From assembly GCF_032854445.1 (NCBI RefSeq), contig NC_088296.1, positions 4,549,246 to 4,613,245 of the forward strand: 64,000 bases of DNA. Reading direction: 5' to 3'. Positions 22,216-33,023 of the stretch are shown piece by piece. Position 1 is the first letter of the stretch. Every line of letters begins with the position of its first letter. The stretch comes from Liolophura sinensis. Its lineage: Eukaryota; Mollusca; Polyplacophora; Chitonida; Chitonidae. Position numbers and translations under genes: made by a program. The notes below the pieces were generated by a model that saw nothing but the letters and a program-made list of their open reading frames with translations, had not been told where the DNA came from and did no database searches.

Positions 22216-22493
22216 GGATCAGGTTTCTTATATATTGACTGGTAAAGTTGATAAAGCAGCGATAGATATATCTATTACAACGCGGTCCCAACAAACTTCC
22301 ATTAAAGGGAAGTAAATCTTGCAGCCCATGGAACAGAGGCCTGTGCGATCAGCACTTTCAGAAACAGAAGCAGAAAACCGCTGGTCAGTTTATTCGTTTG
22401 CGCACTTCTCTAACAGGAAGCTCATCAACCTCTTTTGCACATCTAGTTAAAGAGCCAGAAGAGAAGAGCTGGCTCAAATCGAGCTAACCGCCA

Positions 22494-22607
22494 TGATGTT
22501 CTCTGTTCAGCCTGTTCGATTGGGTAGACAGGTCTTCCGGAAGCTACTTCGATCTTCACAACAGCTCAGATTGCATACATCTCAGCAGCGCCCTCTACCT
22601 ACTTGAA
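22494..22607 (+). CDS. Small ORF resembling a mitochondrial presequence
   Basis: A 37-codon frame begins MMFSVQPVRLGRQVFRKLLR and continues with SSQQLRLHTSQQ. It has many Arg, Ser and Leu residues and no acidic residue, like a mitochondrial targeting peptide that would be followed by a splice. I could not find a convincing donor or downstream exons. It may be chance, a first exon, or a relic. Confidence 0.2.
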
Positions 22608-24820
22608 TTACAGTACCAGTTGGATGTATGCTTTATTTTCAAGATCGCTGGTGTTGCCATTAGAGTAGGTAGAGGGTTCAAGTGTTCCTAAAGGTACACG
22701 ATTTGCCTCCCTTTGCAAAGAGCTGGTGACCGCCATTTATGTGACCGCCAAGGATTTTGGATTCGTATGATCATGAGCAGTCGTCAAAATTACAGTACAT
22801 TTAGGTGTGTCCCTTTTGTCGAGCTAACCGCCACTGGTGACAGATTCGATGGTCTCTGCCAGAAGGACACGGTGCAACTCCGAACCTGTAACTCTGACAG
22901 CTGACACTATCAACGTTAGTGATGTCACTGGTGGCTTGCTGCTATAGAGAAGTGCGGTGGAATGAGTCAGGGGCTTTCAGCACTGTGAACACGCTCGGGT
23001 TTTCTCATTCCTCAAATTCCCGTGGAGTGGTTGCAGATCATTTTGATCCACGAGATGCGGTCAGCCTAGATTTAAACTGTTCGTTAGTGAATAATTCTGT
23101 TTTTAACTTTTGACTTAACTCAGAAACCTTGGCTTTGTGGAGTCGGTCCCAGGTGCATTTACCTGCTGTATCAGTAATATGGCGGTTACCATTTGAGTGT
23201 TTGGGCCCGGGATCGCCAAGCAATCTTAAGACTTAAGCCAAAATTTCAAATTACTTTAAAATTGTTATTTCCTCCCTAACAAGATCAAAACATTGCTTGG
23301 CAACGTAAATTTGGGGTAAGTTGATGTAAACGAATTTCATTTAAAATTTTGGAAAGGAACATACGAAGTTTAACGATTGAAATTTTGACTTCAGACTAAG
23401 ATCGCTTCGTGATCCCGTAGCAAGTTTTTGGGGTGTGCATCTTTTCGCATGTACGCTACCCATGTCAACGCATGTATCTATATGCATTTTGAAATATTTA
23501 TGGTACACAATTCAAGCCCTTAGGGTATATTTATGCAAGCGCAAGTATAAAGGTAAGACGTTAGGATAACATAACCCGATTAAACCAAGATTTAGCCGTA
23601 TACTGTATTGGAGAATGTATGCGATAACACGCCATACAGGGCATCTGAGCTTTGTTTGTCAGCCCGACGACCATGTGGCGCGGTAGTTTCACATTCACAA
23701 TGCTACCCGACAACGCCCTGTTGTCAGATAAGAGATGATGTAAGACGTACGCTAGTTTATCACAAAGAGGTCAGAGTGATGACTTGCACGATTTGGGCCC
23801 AGCCTGTTTGATTTAACTGGGGCACTGGAGAGCTCAAGCTCATGGCGATTACTCGCTAACACATTGGCTGCTTCGATAACTGCACGACACAGAATTTGAA
23901 AGCGTTTGCTGTTTGTGATATTCGCATGTTTGGGATTGTAAACACCCCTTTTAATTTATGCACGAACATCTTCGATTCAGACACAGTAGTCACGATTGTT
24001 ATTCTTTTTTGTTTTTACTTAAACTTGATTACGTCAGTTAATATCTAAGAGTTAATATCACCGTCATTGATTGGATCCATCAAAGATTGTGAGAAACCTG
24101 ACAAAATTCGTCATGATCCAATTATTTCATCCTTCCTGTGGAGAAAAGTTTGTCATGGTAGCTCAAGATTTCATCGATGTTTCATTGATGTTAAGACTTT
24201 GTGTTTTGGTTAGTCTGAAGGTGCGTATAGCATGTAAAGGATTAGACAACGCATCGTTTATGTCTAATTCCAATGAAAGACCACTATGCAAAGAACCCTA
24301 GTGTTATCTGTGGATAATGGGTCACCAGACTACAGCACGAGCAACCTCCAAATGATTGTCGATAATACATAGCCTACACCGGTGGCTTCGGTTAATGGGT
24401 AAAACGTGACAAGCTCATGATGCGCCAACAACGTAGCCTCAGACCACCTTTGTTAGTGTTAATATTCGTGACTGTCTTGAGAATGGGTGTTGATTTGGTC
24501 CAAAACAGACATATGCTTGGCATACTTTAATAGTAACCGGATGTTATGCTACTTAGGATTTTTGTATAGATAAAACTTCTTTTTCTCCTGTAGTTTTAGT
24601 ATTTATTTGTCAGCACCTTATGCAGATATTCCTTGTCGATATTTCTCCTATACAAGAGCATTTCATCAAAACGTGTATATGGAGGACCAATCGATGTGTT
24701 AGCATGCAGGTTGTACATACTAAAGACTGGCAACTGAGGTTAAACGAGCAAACATCCTCATCTGTATAAAACAAAAGATGGGAATAAAGTCGTAAAACTG
24801 CGTTGGAGTTTGTTCGGTAT
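22608..24820. other. No gene recognised
   Basis: Mixed-composition intergenic sequence with short frames on both strands. None shows a domain or repeat I can name. Confidence 0.4.
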
Positions 24821-24822
24821 AA

Positions 24823-25083
24823 TTTATTTATTCATTTGTTTGCTGGCTGTTTTACGCCGTACTCAAGAAGATTTCATTTATACGACAGCGGCCAGCATTG
24901 TGGTGGGAGGAAACCGGGCAGAGCCCGGGCGAACCCATGACCAGCCTCAAGCTGTTGGCAAACCTTCTCATTTACGACCAGAGAGGAAACCAGCATGAGC
25001 TGGACTTAAACTTACAGCGACCGCGTTGATGGGAGGCTCATTGCGCCGTGCTGGAGTGCTTACCCCTCGTCCACGGAGGGCCC
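24823..25083 (-). mobile_element. SINE family A, near full length
   Basis: Minus-strand copy from the head (gggccctccgtggacgaggg) to the tail. Imperfect duplications flank it: tgttcggtataa at 24811-24822 and tgttcaatataa at 25084-25095 (two mismatches). Confidence 0.88.
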
Positions 25084-25254
25084 TGTTCAATATAAATGGG
25101 ATTGCATGTCTTTGTATCTATGATTTTTGTAAACTCTGAACACATTTGTCAGAGGGCAAGGGTGTTATTTCGGAAAAGGGCATTACGTAGAGGCAAGGTA
25201 CTGATCTGCTAGGTGTTGTCATTCTGTCATTGAGAAACGTGTCATGCCTCTTGT

Positions 25255-25440
25255 TTTAGTGATGGGGACCTTCGCTGCAGACGGTTAAAGCTCTGACTAG
25301 CTGCGACTGAAAGCTCACGTGTTCGAATCTAGATCACTCTGCCTCGGCTATACTCCGGTTACTTCAACTCATAAACCTAACCACAATCATTTAAGACAAA
25401 ACCCCTGTCTTAAGTACCACGTTAAACACTAAAATAAATA
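25255..25440 (+). mobile_element. tRNA-derived SINE, third type
   Basis: A-box-like region (cagacggttaaagct), B box gtgttcgaatctag, then a body ending cttaagtaccacgttaaaca and ctaaaataaata. The 3' end differs from families A and B. Confidence 0.6.
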
Positions 25441-25739
25441 TTAAAAATCAATAAGGAGACAGCGCCAAAATTTCAATATTGCACTATTGTTACCTTGTTG
25501 TTACAAAATTTAGACTCCGATGATCTATTACAAGAAACTCAAGTCTAACATGCAATATGAAATCAGCATACATCATTTGCCTCAACACGTGCTGATTTAG
25601 ATCGCCACGTTGGTTCTATATGAACCGCTGCAATCAAAGCGCAACTGAGACAGGCTGCGCATTGTATTATCGACAACTTCTATACTGGCATTGTACGCTA
25701 CACGATTCGAATACTGATTTCACTCATTCGCCTACAAAA

Positions 25740-25925
25740 CATACCTTGCGTCTTTCCACCATCACTGAAAACTGACTGCTCCTCTTTGGCCGATTCCATC
25801 CTAATTTCGTGATGTATAGACTTTAGGAACGGTTTGGTGGTCTATGTTAAACGTCGTTTTGGGAATTGGGCTTGCGATTATTGACCTGGACATCCATTTT
25901 GGTTGACGGCTGGTATCAGACGGAT
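25740..25925 (+). pseudogene. Degraded third copy of the secretory-type exon segment
   Basis: Aligns with 2430-2610: catcactgaaaactgactgc, then gttaaacgtcgttttggg and cttgcgattattgacctgg. Indels and substitutions destroy the frame. It lies 20 kb from the other two copies. Confidence 0.5.
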
Positions 25926-26099
25926 AGATTCACTTCTTTCTTCATTAGAGCTGCGAAATGGACAGAGAAGTGCATACAGGCCTCCATGTTTCAGATTTGC
26001 CACTGTCCGATTGTCCTGCCGTACGTCTTTAAATATTAGTTATGATCCCAATTAAGGACATATATGGCTTAACTGAAGTTTTACTGTCAGTATTGAACC

Positions 26100-26425
26100 C
26101 TTCTGTGTCCTGAGGGTTAAGGCGTTCTTCTCGGAGTCGGGAGAACCGAGATCAAAGCCGGGTCAAATCATACCAAAGACTTTAAATTTGGTCCTCAGCA
26201 CTGAGAAACAGTAAGGAAAACGGATTGTTTGTCCGGGTGACAGTGCTGTGTGACTGGGTGGGGATGTCATGACTGGTGTTTTCGGTATGAGACTTCAGTG
26301 GTGGCAGTAATTGAGCGGTACGGATTCGCCCTGCTACAAGAGGGCACAATGTATGCGCACACACCTAATGACTCCTAGTCGTCATAGGACGGAAAAACTA
26401 TTAATTTGGTCGTAAAACCATACAT
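26100..26425 (+). mobile_element. Diverged SINE family B relative
   Basis: Plus-strand tRNA-like head (ctgagggttaaggcgttctt; B box gagatcaaagccgggtc), then a body matching the reverse complement of 28330-28600 (catgactggtgttttcgg; cctagtcgtcatag). Old. Confidence 0.55.
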
Positions 26426-26629
26426 ACTTATCAGACAAGCTAGGTGTCCGCGAGTCTATCTGGTAACACGCAAATGACGTATATAAAGCACTGTATACAT
26501 GTATAGTCTTACATGAGTTTGCTAATGGAAGGGGCGACATGTAAGTTGTCTTGGGCTGGACACTTCAGACGGCAATACTACAACCACAAACTAATAATAC
26601 AATGATCGTGTATTTTAAACTTTCTATGG

Positions 26630-26846
26630 TGCCTCCGATCTGTGCAGCGCATCACGTGACGGCCACTTGCTTGAGCGTTCAAGTTGCCGATAGACTGTGG
26701 CAAGGCCTTTCAACAACTTGCGGATGGTCGTGCGTTTCCACTGGGCTCTGTCCAGTTTCCTGCCATTATAATGCTGGCCGCAGTCATATAAGTGAAATTG
26801 CCCATTCTTGAGTACGGCAAGTATCAAATCAATAATTAAATAAATA
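26630..26846 (+). mobile_element. Degenerate SINE A
   Basis: ttgcggatggtcgtgcgttt, ataatgctggccgcagtcat, ataagtgaaat, attcttgagtacggc and an ATAAATA tail. The head is lost. Confidence 0.75.
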
Positions 26847-27188
26847 TTGCTAGACCAGTATGGTTACAAGACGCAAGTTCCGAGACAACAAACTTGGTTT
26901 AAGCCAACACGGACTCATTGGCCTATTTCAGTTACCGGTACGTGGTGTGGGACCCATGTCTAATATCTTAGCCAAAGGTGTATTATAAAACTGTCAGCAT
27001 TTGGTTAAAGTATTATTGTTGTGGTATAGAGAGTTTAGTCTGTGACCTACGAAATTCGCGGAAATATTTTCATGTTCAATGGAACCGAGTACAGTTTTGC
27101 GGTTTTGATGCAAAAATACAAAATCTGTTCCCGCCGATCTTTGAGATGACTCATTAAATATTTAATTTAATTACCAAATTAAAATAAT

Positions 27189-27281
27189 ACAACGCAATAC
27201 AATACAATACAATACAATACAATACAAGTTTTTATTTATTTATTTATTTGATTGGTGTTCCGCAGGTTGCTGTCAGACCCA
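27189..27281. repeat. (aatac)n microsatellite plus SINE A tail fragment
   Basis: Six to eight aatac pentamers, then (ttta)n followed by gattggtgttccgcaggttgc, a SINE A piece with an internal deletion. It lies just 3' of the dioxygenase stop and could supply its AATAAA on the minus strand. Confidence 0.7.
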
Positions 27282-27384
27282 ATACAAGTTTTGAATAGAA
27301 TGATCTTTTTGTGAGTTGTGCAACCGTGTCGCGAAGACTGTGTATCATATCTTTTGTATCCGTTTGAACAGAAAAAAATCCACT

Positions 27385-27683
27385 CTACAGACCGCTCATA
27401 AGTGTGACCAGTAAACGTCTCTTGCCCACGTAACCAAGGCGGCCATGTTGAACAAGCATGTTGTCAAGAAAGAGTAGATCTCCTTTCTGTGGCTGCATGC
27501 CGACGGCGTGTTTCCATTCGACGCTTCTTATATGCCGTATCACGTTCGGGTCAACCGCTGACCCGTCCCCGTAATACGTATGGAACGGCATCATGTGATC
27601 CGGAATGTCTGCATCCATCCATCTGGGGTGTGACCGGAAATAGCTAGCGTTGCTCTGGACTTGGTTGAACCAGATTTCTTCAC
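27385..27683 (-). CDS. Dioxygenase exon 4
   Basis: Acceptor ttccag; completes Gly, then EEIWFNQVQSNASYF, through KGDLLFLDNMLVQHGR and RRLLVTLMSGL, to the stop at 27385-27387. Carries the distal His and the 2-oxoglutarate Arg. Confidence 0.87.
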
Positions 27684-30600
27684 CTGGAATGGAAACGGCC
27701 CTGGCTAACAGACTATATTTATTTATTTATTTGATTGGTGTTTTACGCCGTACTCAAGAATATTTCACTTGTACGACGGCGACCAGCATTATGGTGGATG
27801 GGAACCGGGCATAGCCCGGAGGAAACTCACGACCATCCGAAGGTTGCTGACAGACCTTCCCACGTATGGCTGAAGAGGAGGCCGGCCAGCATGAGCTCGA
27901 CTTGAACTCACAGCGACCACATTGGTTAGAGGCTCCTGTGTCATTACGCTGCACTAACCAACTGAGCAACGAAAGCTCCGACTTTTAACCCTGAGCTACG
28001 TATATATTAGCAGTAAACGATCGACACTACATCGTCCGGTCTTTCCATTAGATGGCGAAATACAACAAAAAACATAATAATTAAAAATATGTTTGCATAC
28101 ATAGTTTTCAAAATGTATTATCTTCCATGACTAATTACACTTAGAATTCCTAATTGCTGCGTCCTTGTTACCCCCACTATAAAAAAAAATTTGTCTGACG
28201 AATATGGCAGACTACAGTTCTGGGTTGTTCGCCTACGGCTTTAAGTCAAGGAGTTTTTCAGCCACCGGGAGATGGGTGCCGGATAACTCTGGTCACTTCC
28301 GTCTCCTGATTATAACTATGATGAAACCAGGAATTTTTCAGTTATATGACGACGAGCAGTCATTTGGTGTGTGCACATATATTGTGTCTTCTTGTGGCAG
28401 GGCGACTCCATGCCGTCAAAATGCTGCCGTCACTGAAGCATCATGCTGAAGACACCAGTCATGACACCTCACATCGTCACATTATACTGACATCTGGCTA
28501 ACCAGTCATGTTTCCTTGCTCTAACCTCTCACTGCTGAGCGTCAAGCGGGGCAGCAGCAAGTACCATTTTTAAAGTCTTTGGTATGACCTGACCCTGGGG
28601 GTGTCCCGGCTCCGTGAATGATTATGTAAAATGATATTAACAAAGCAGACGGAACCTGTTGAATGATGTGGCCTGGTGGCGGGTAGATGGTACCAGTAAG
28701 CAATAGAGCCATCAGGGTGCCATTGGTAACTGAAGCCTTTGTTTATCATCACTCGCTCTGCACTTTCTCTGTCGTCCACTTCAAGCACCTGAGAAAGACA
28801 AAACACGTCACGGAGAAGCGGTCAAATGTTGTTAACCTGTCACAGAGCAGTAGTCCAATGTTGTAAACTCGTCATAAAGCAGCAGTCCAGTGTTGTAAAC
28901 ACGTCACACAGCAGCAATCTGATGTTGTAAAGACATCAGAGAGCAGCTGTCTAATGTTGTAAACACGTTACAGAGCAGCAGAGCAATGCTGCAAACACGT
29001 CAGAGGGCAGCTGTCCACTGTTGTAAAGAAGTCACAGGGCAGCTGTAAACACGTCACAGAGCTGTAGTCCAAATGTTGCAAACACGTCATACAGCATCAG
29101 TCCAAATGCTGTAAACACGTCACAGAGTAGCTGCTGGCAGCAGTCCAGTGTTGTAAACGCGTCACAGGGCAGCTGTCCAATGTTGTATACACGTAACAGA
29201 GCAGTAGTCGTGCTGTAAAACACGTCAAAGAGAAGCGATCTAATGTTGTACACACGTCACAGATCAGCAGTCCAAATGTTGTATATATGTCACAGATCAG
29301 CAGTCCAAATGTTGTAAGCACGACACAGATCAGCAGTCCAAATGTTGTAAACATGTCACAGAGTATCAGTTTAATGTCGTAAACACGCCATAGAGCAGCA
29401 GTCTAATGTTGTAAACACGTCATAAAGCAGAGGTCCAATGCACGTCACAGGGCAGCTGTTCAGTGTTGCAAACACGTCACAGAGGAGAGGTTTAATGGTG
29501 TAAACACGTCACAGAGAAGCAGGAGCTGCTCACAAGGAGGTCACAGGGCTGCAGTCCAATGTTGTAAACACGTTACATAGCAGTAGTCTGATGTGAACAT
29601 GTCATAGGGTAGCAATTCAAATGTTGTAAACACGTTACAGAGCAGCAGTCCAAATGTTGTAAACACGTCATAAAGGAGCAATCCAGTGTTGTAAACACGT
29701 CACAGAGCAGCTATCTAATATTGTAAACACGTCACAGGACAGTAGTTCAAATGTTGTAAACACGTCACAGAGCAGCAGTCTAATTTTGTAAACACGTCAG
29801 AGACCAGCAGTCCAAAGTTGGAAACACGTCATAGAACAGCAGTCTAATGTTGTAAACACGTCAAAGAGAGGCGGTCTAATGTTGTAAACACGTTACAGAA
29901 CAGCAGTCCAAATGTTGTAAACACGTCATAAAGGAGCAATCCAGTGTTGTAAACACGTCACAGAGCAGCTATCTAATATTGTAAACACGTCACAGGACAG
30001 TAGTTCAAATGCTGTAAACAAGTCTTAGAGCAGTAATCCAGTGTTGTAAACACGTCACAGAGCAGCAGTCTAATTTAATAAACACGTCAGAGAGCAGCAG
30101 TCAAAAGTTGGAAACACGTCACAGAGCAGCAGTCCAAATGTTGTAAGTACGTCACAGAGCAGTGGTCCAATGTTTAACATTGTAAGAACGTCACTGAGGG
30201 TCGCCCAGTGCAAATCAGATATTTGCCAACATAGGACATATAAAATCGGCAATCGTCCGGTCAAGTAAAACAGCGGTGAATTAACCGTCAGAACGAACGT
30301 TTACGAGTTTAATGATGACGTCTAAGACTATCAAGAATACGATCGTAAAGCCATGATTTCTGACAAATGCTTAATTACATTTTTCGATAACAAACTAAAT
30401 GCCTTGTAACATTTTTGCAGGACTGGTTTGTCCCGAGAAATAAAAGAACACGGATTTATTCATGTACAATATAATATTATTAATAATTTTCCCACGGTTA
30501 TGGGGAAGGTGACACCATTTTTATGTATATCTTATACTAAATGATAATATATATGACTGCCTATCCTCACAGTAAACTGGAGTGACGTGTCATAAAAGTT

Positions 30601-32678
30601 TTATGCAGTCTTACACAATGCCCGCATGTTAAATTTTTTGGGCGATTACGTGACAACGACAAATTGAACGGAAATGATTCTTTGAAATTCATAATTCTCT
30701 GAAATTCATAATCCTTCGGTCAAGGAAGTCTCAGAAGTGCTTTTGTTCGGTCCAGCTGTGCACTTTTCACAGTTGACCTACGATTAGGCTATTTCTATTG
30801 CCAGGCCCAAATCTAATTTAAATACTCATATTGCGAAATTTTACTATCTACCCAATGGTAACCTGTGCCACATTTGAAGAAAACTGGTTCGTTTTTTCTA
30901 AAGAACAAATTCTCAAAGAGTTTTCATATAAATCCAAAATGGCCACCAAGTCCCGTGACAAAGGGCGGCACATTTTTCATAGGCACTACTTCAGAGCATA
31001 AGCAAGCGCCGTGTAATGTGTCAGCATCTTTGGTCCATAGGTTTTCTCTGTAGCCTGTGCACAAAATTATGGTTAATAATCCTGGCAATTTCAAGGTGTC
31101 CGCCCAGATAATAACATCGAAACATGTGAATATTATTGCTTTGAGGTTTTCATTCACTTTGAACTCGATGTACATATGTCTGATTATTGAGGTTTATGGG
31201 GAGATAGAAAATCGGAAGTTGTAAGATAGTCACAGATTATTACCAACCTCCTGCCACGACAAGTACGTATCCTTTGTTCGACTGGGATATACATGCGTAT
31301 GGCGGATACCAAGCCTCTTGAATTTATCTTTGACTTCTGGATTTATCTCCCTTTGAAACTCTCTGTTCGCTACCAGGACGGCTTCCCCTCCACATCCAGG
31401 TTCTGGTGGAATCTCACAAAACAACGATATCTACTCAAGCAAAAAAAAAAAAAGGGTAAAACAAATAGGAGAGCTAGGACGCCAGCATGACCTGAACCCA
31501 CCGCGACTGCATTTATAACAGATTCCTAGGTCATTGCACCGCGCTGGCACGCTAACTATACCTCGGTCACGGAGGCCCCAATTAGCCCAAATCTAGCTGG
31601 AAGTACTTTCGTAACGTCCAGCTTGCTAGGGCCTAACCTAGATCCCTGAGATTAATTTCCTGATAATAACAACTATCTTACATTTGGTATGCACCGATAT
31701 CACACTAAACACACACAGGAAATTTAAATTAATATGTCATCGGTAAACCAACTTTCAAGAGTAATACAGCCGTCCAAACTTTTGAATGAAACAAGTCGAA
31801 ACAACGTCCACCATGTTTGGAATCTGAATTTTCGGCAGGGCGATGGGCCGCAAAAATTGTATCCCAGGCAAATATTCTCATTACAGCGCATTTTTGAAAG
31901 TCTTGAAGTTTAAATTCCAAACATGGCGGACGTTGGTTCTATATATTGAATTCAGTAGGAGAGCTACGGTGCTGTATATTGGTAGATTGCCTCGTTAGTA
32001 CACAGAATGAAAAGTATTACCTAATGTTACTTAGGGCAGTTAAATATGCGGTAATGAACTGGTAAACTAATAGTGATTTCAAAGACAGCAGGAAACGAAA
32101 GGCCCCCTAGTACAGTAAGCGAAATTTACGTAAGTCGGAGACTGGAGCAGATAGGACATCTCGTTGTGAGGTTCGATGGTGAAACACGGGAGTTCCTCGC
32201 TAGCCGTCATGACGTTTGATTCGAAAACTGTACGACGTGTGGTGCCACCTTCGTACGTCATTGTGTTCACGCCAAGGAACTTGTTGAACGTAGCCAGGTC
32301 CCTAGGGGTTTGAATTGGAAGACCCCTGAAGAGCACAACACCGGAGACTGGAAGCTCTTGGTACAGGATGGCTTTAATGCTATCTGCCAGCGCCTGTGAC
32401 ACGCTCCCACTAAACGTTAACTTCGTCATGTCCACTACGCTAGGGAAGTCGTCCCGGGGCCTGGACAGGTAGCACGGTATCCCCGCTCCCTGGCTCCCCG
32501 GCATGTACGGACGACCAGCTAAGATTGGTTGGCCAGTTGGGGAAGTGAAAGATCGCAACAAATCGACTTCAGAGGAGACGTCCGAGGAAAAGTCCTGAGA
32601 TGTATACCGCAATGCTACCAGCACAGCGGGCTTCCCTCGTCCGAGAGACCTGGACAACATAACCCTCAAACACGCCAT
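27385..32678 (-). CDS. TauD/TfdA-type Fe(II)/2-oxoglutarate dioxygenase, clavaminate synthase-like (complete, 4 exons)
   Basis: Exons 32130-32678, 31248-31430, 28656-28788 and 27385-27683 (minus strand) join to give 387 aa; the split Gly codon between exons 3 and 4 restores phase. Seen: an Arg/Ser-rich N terminus without acids (MACLRVMLSRSLGRGKP), probably a mitochondrial presequence; iron ligands His171 and Glu173 in EPHNEMSY; CEIPPEPGCGGEA, a hallmark block; a distal ligand His368 in DNMLVQHGR; and Arg377/378 in GKRRLL to hold 2-oxoglutarate. Known: the family (plant At3g21360-like, bacterial DdaC/SyrP-like) hydroxylates or oxidises small carboxylic substrates. The substrate of animal members is unknown to me. 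Two donors are gtt-type (gttggt, gttccg). Intron 2 is mostly minisatellite. A Ty3/gypsy relic lies about 350 bp upstream in the same orientation. Confidence 0.87.
27716..27982 (-). mobile_element. SINE family A in dioxygenase intron 3
   Basis: Near-full-length minus copy from the (ttta)n tail to the head (gagctttcgttgctcagttg). It lies only ~30 bp from exon 4's acceptor side. Confidence 0.88.
28200..28620 (-). mobile_element. Composite of diverged SINEs in dioxygenase intron 3
   Basis: tttttcagttatatgacgac through ctgctgagcgtcaagcggg and gtctttggtatgacctgac is a diverged family B copy (minus). The left part (cctacggctttaagtcaagg) matches the body at 48190 and 7205. Confidence 0.6.
28656..28788 (-). 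CDS. Dioxygenase exon 3
   Basis: Acceptor tttctcag; VLEVDDRESAERVMINKG, then WHPDGSIAYWYHLPATRPHH; ends in phase 1 at aacag|gttccg. Confidence 0.82.
28800..30195. repeat. Minisatellite in dioxygenase intron 2, ~31-35-bp unit
   Basis: About 40 copies of gttgtaaacacgtcacagag plus cagcagtcc, with variable spacers. A block of ~155 bp (29630-29780) recurs at 29880-30020, a larger duplication. The unit contains acgtca (CRE-half-like) motifs. The spacers are not unique, so it is not a CRISPR array. Confidence 0.92.
30196..31247. other. Rest of dioxygenase intron 2
   Basis: AT-rich. No repeat or exon recognised. Confidence 0.5.
31248..31430 (-). CDS. Dioxygenase exon 2
   Basis: Acceptor gagtag after a poly-T tract; 61 codons from ISLFCEIPPEPGCGGEA to TYLSWQE. 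I chose donor gttggt because it keeps phase 0 with exon 3. A gtaata donor four bases further on would shift the frame into a stop. Confidence 0.8.
31480..31580 (-). mobile_element. SINE A 5' (tRNA-like) part in dioxygenase intron 1
   Basis: Minus copy: ggggcctccgtgaccgaggt through the B box ggttcaggtcatgctggc, then truncated. It sits ~50 bp upstream of the exon 2 acceptor, next to the poly-T that serves as its polypyrimidine tract. Confidence 0.8.
32130..32678 (-). CDS. Dioxygenase exon 1
   Basis: ATG at 32678; ends SPTY|gtaaat in phase 0 (183 codons). Carries the leader and the first iron-binding pair H171/E173. Confidence 0.87.
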
Positions 32679-33023
32679 GGCAATCAGTCAAGTAACTTAG
32701 ACGTCTTGCAACCTTTCCAGAAATAATAATCTGTCTGCGATAAAAAAAATAGCCCACATCTGTGATTATACCTAGATTCAGACAACCTCTGGAATTCTAC
32801 ACTGACAAATGACATGGTCGTTGTTATGTGGTTCATAATGCTACTTATACAGCTTCACGTCACTGCTAGCTCTAGACAAGCTTGGCCTTTGAGAGACTGT
32901 TCGATGCACTCAGGCTCGTTTAGATTTATAGCCTCATCACTGGTGTCCTCTGGTGGAACTATTTAATCAGCATTCATCAACAAAATGGTTTCAGGTATTG
33001 GTTAGAATCATAGCATACACACC
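32679..33023. other. Upstream region of the dioxygenase gene
   Basis: Short stretch between the dioxygenase ATG and the end of the env-like frame of the upstream element. It must hold the promoter or a 5' untranslated exon. No LTR or core promoter motif was identified. Confidence 0.35.

Noticed and set aside
28800-30195. Regular ~33-bp repeats that look CRISPR-like
   Set aside because: Spacers are not unique, units diverge gradually, no cas genes; this is an intron of a eukaryotic gene.
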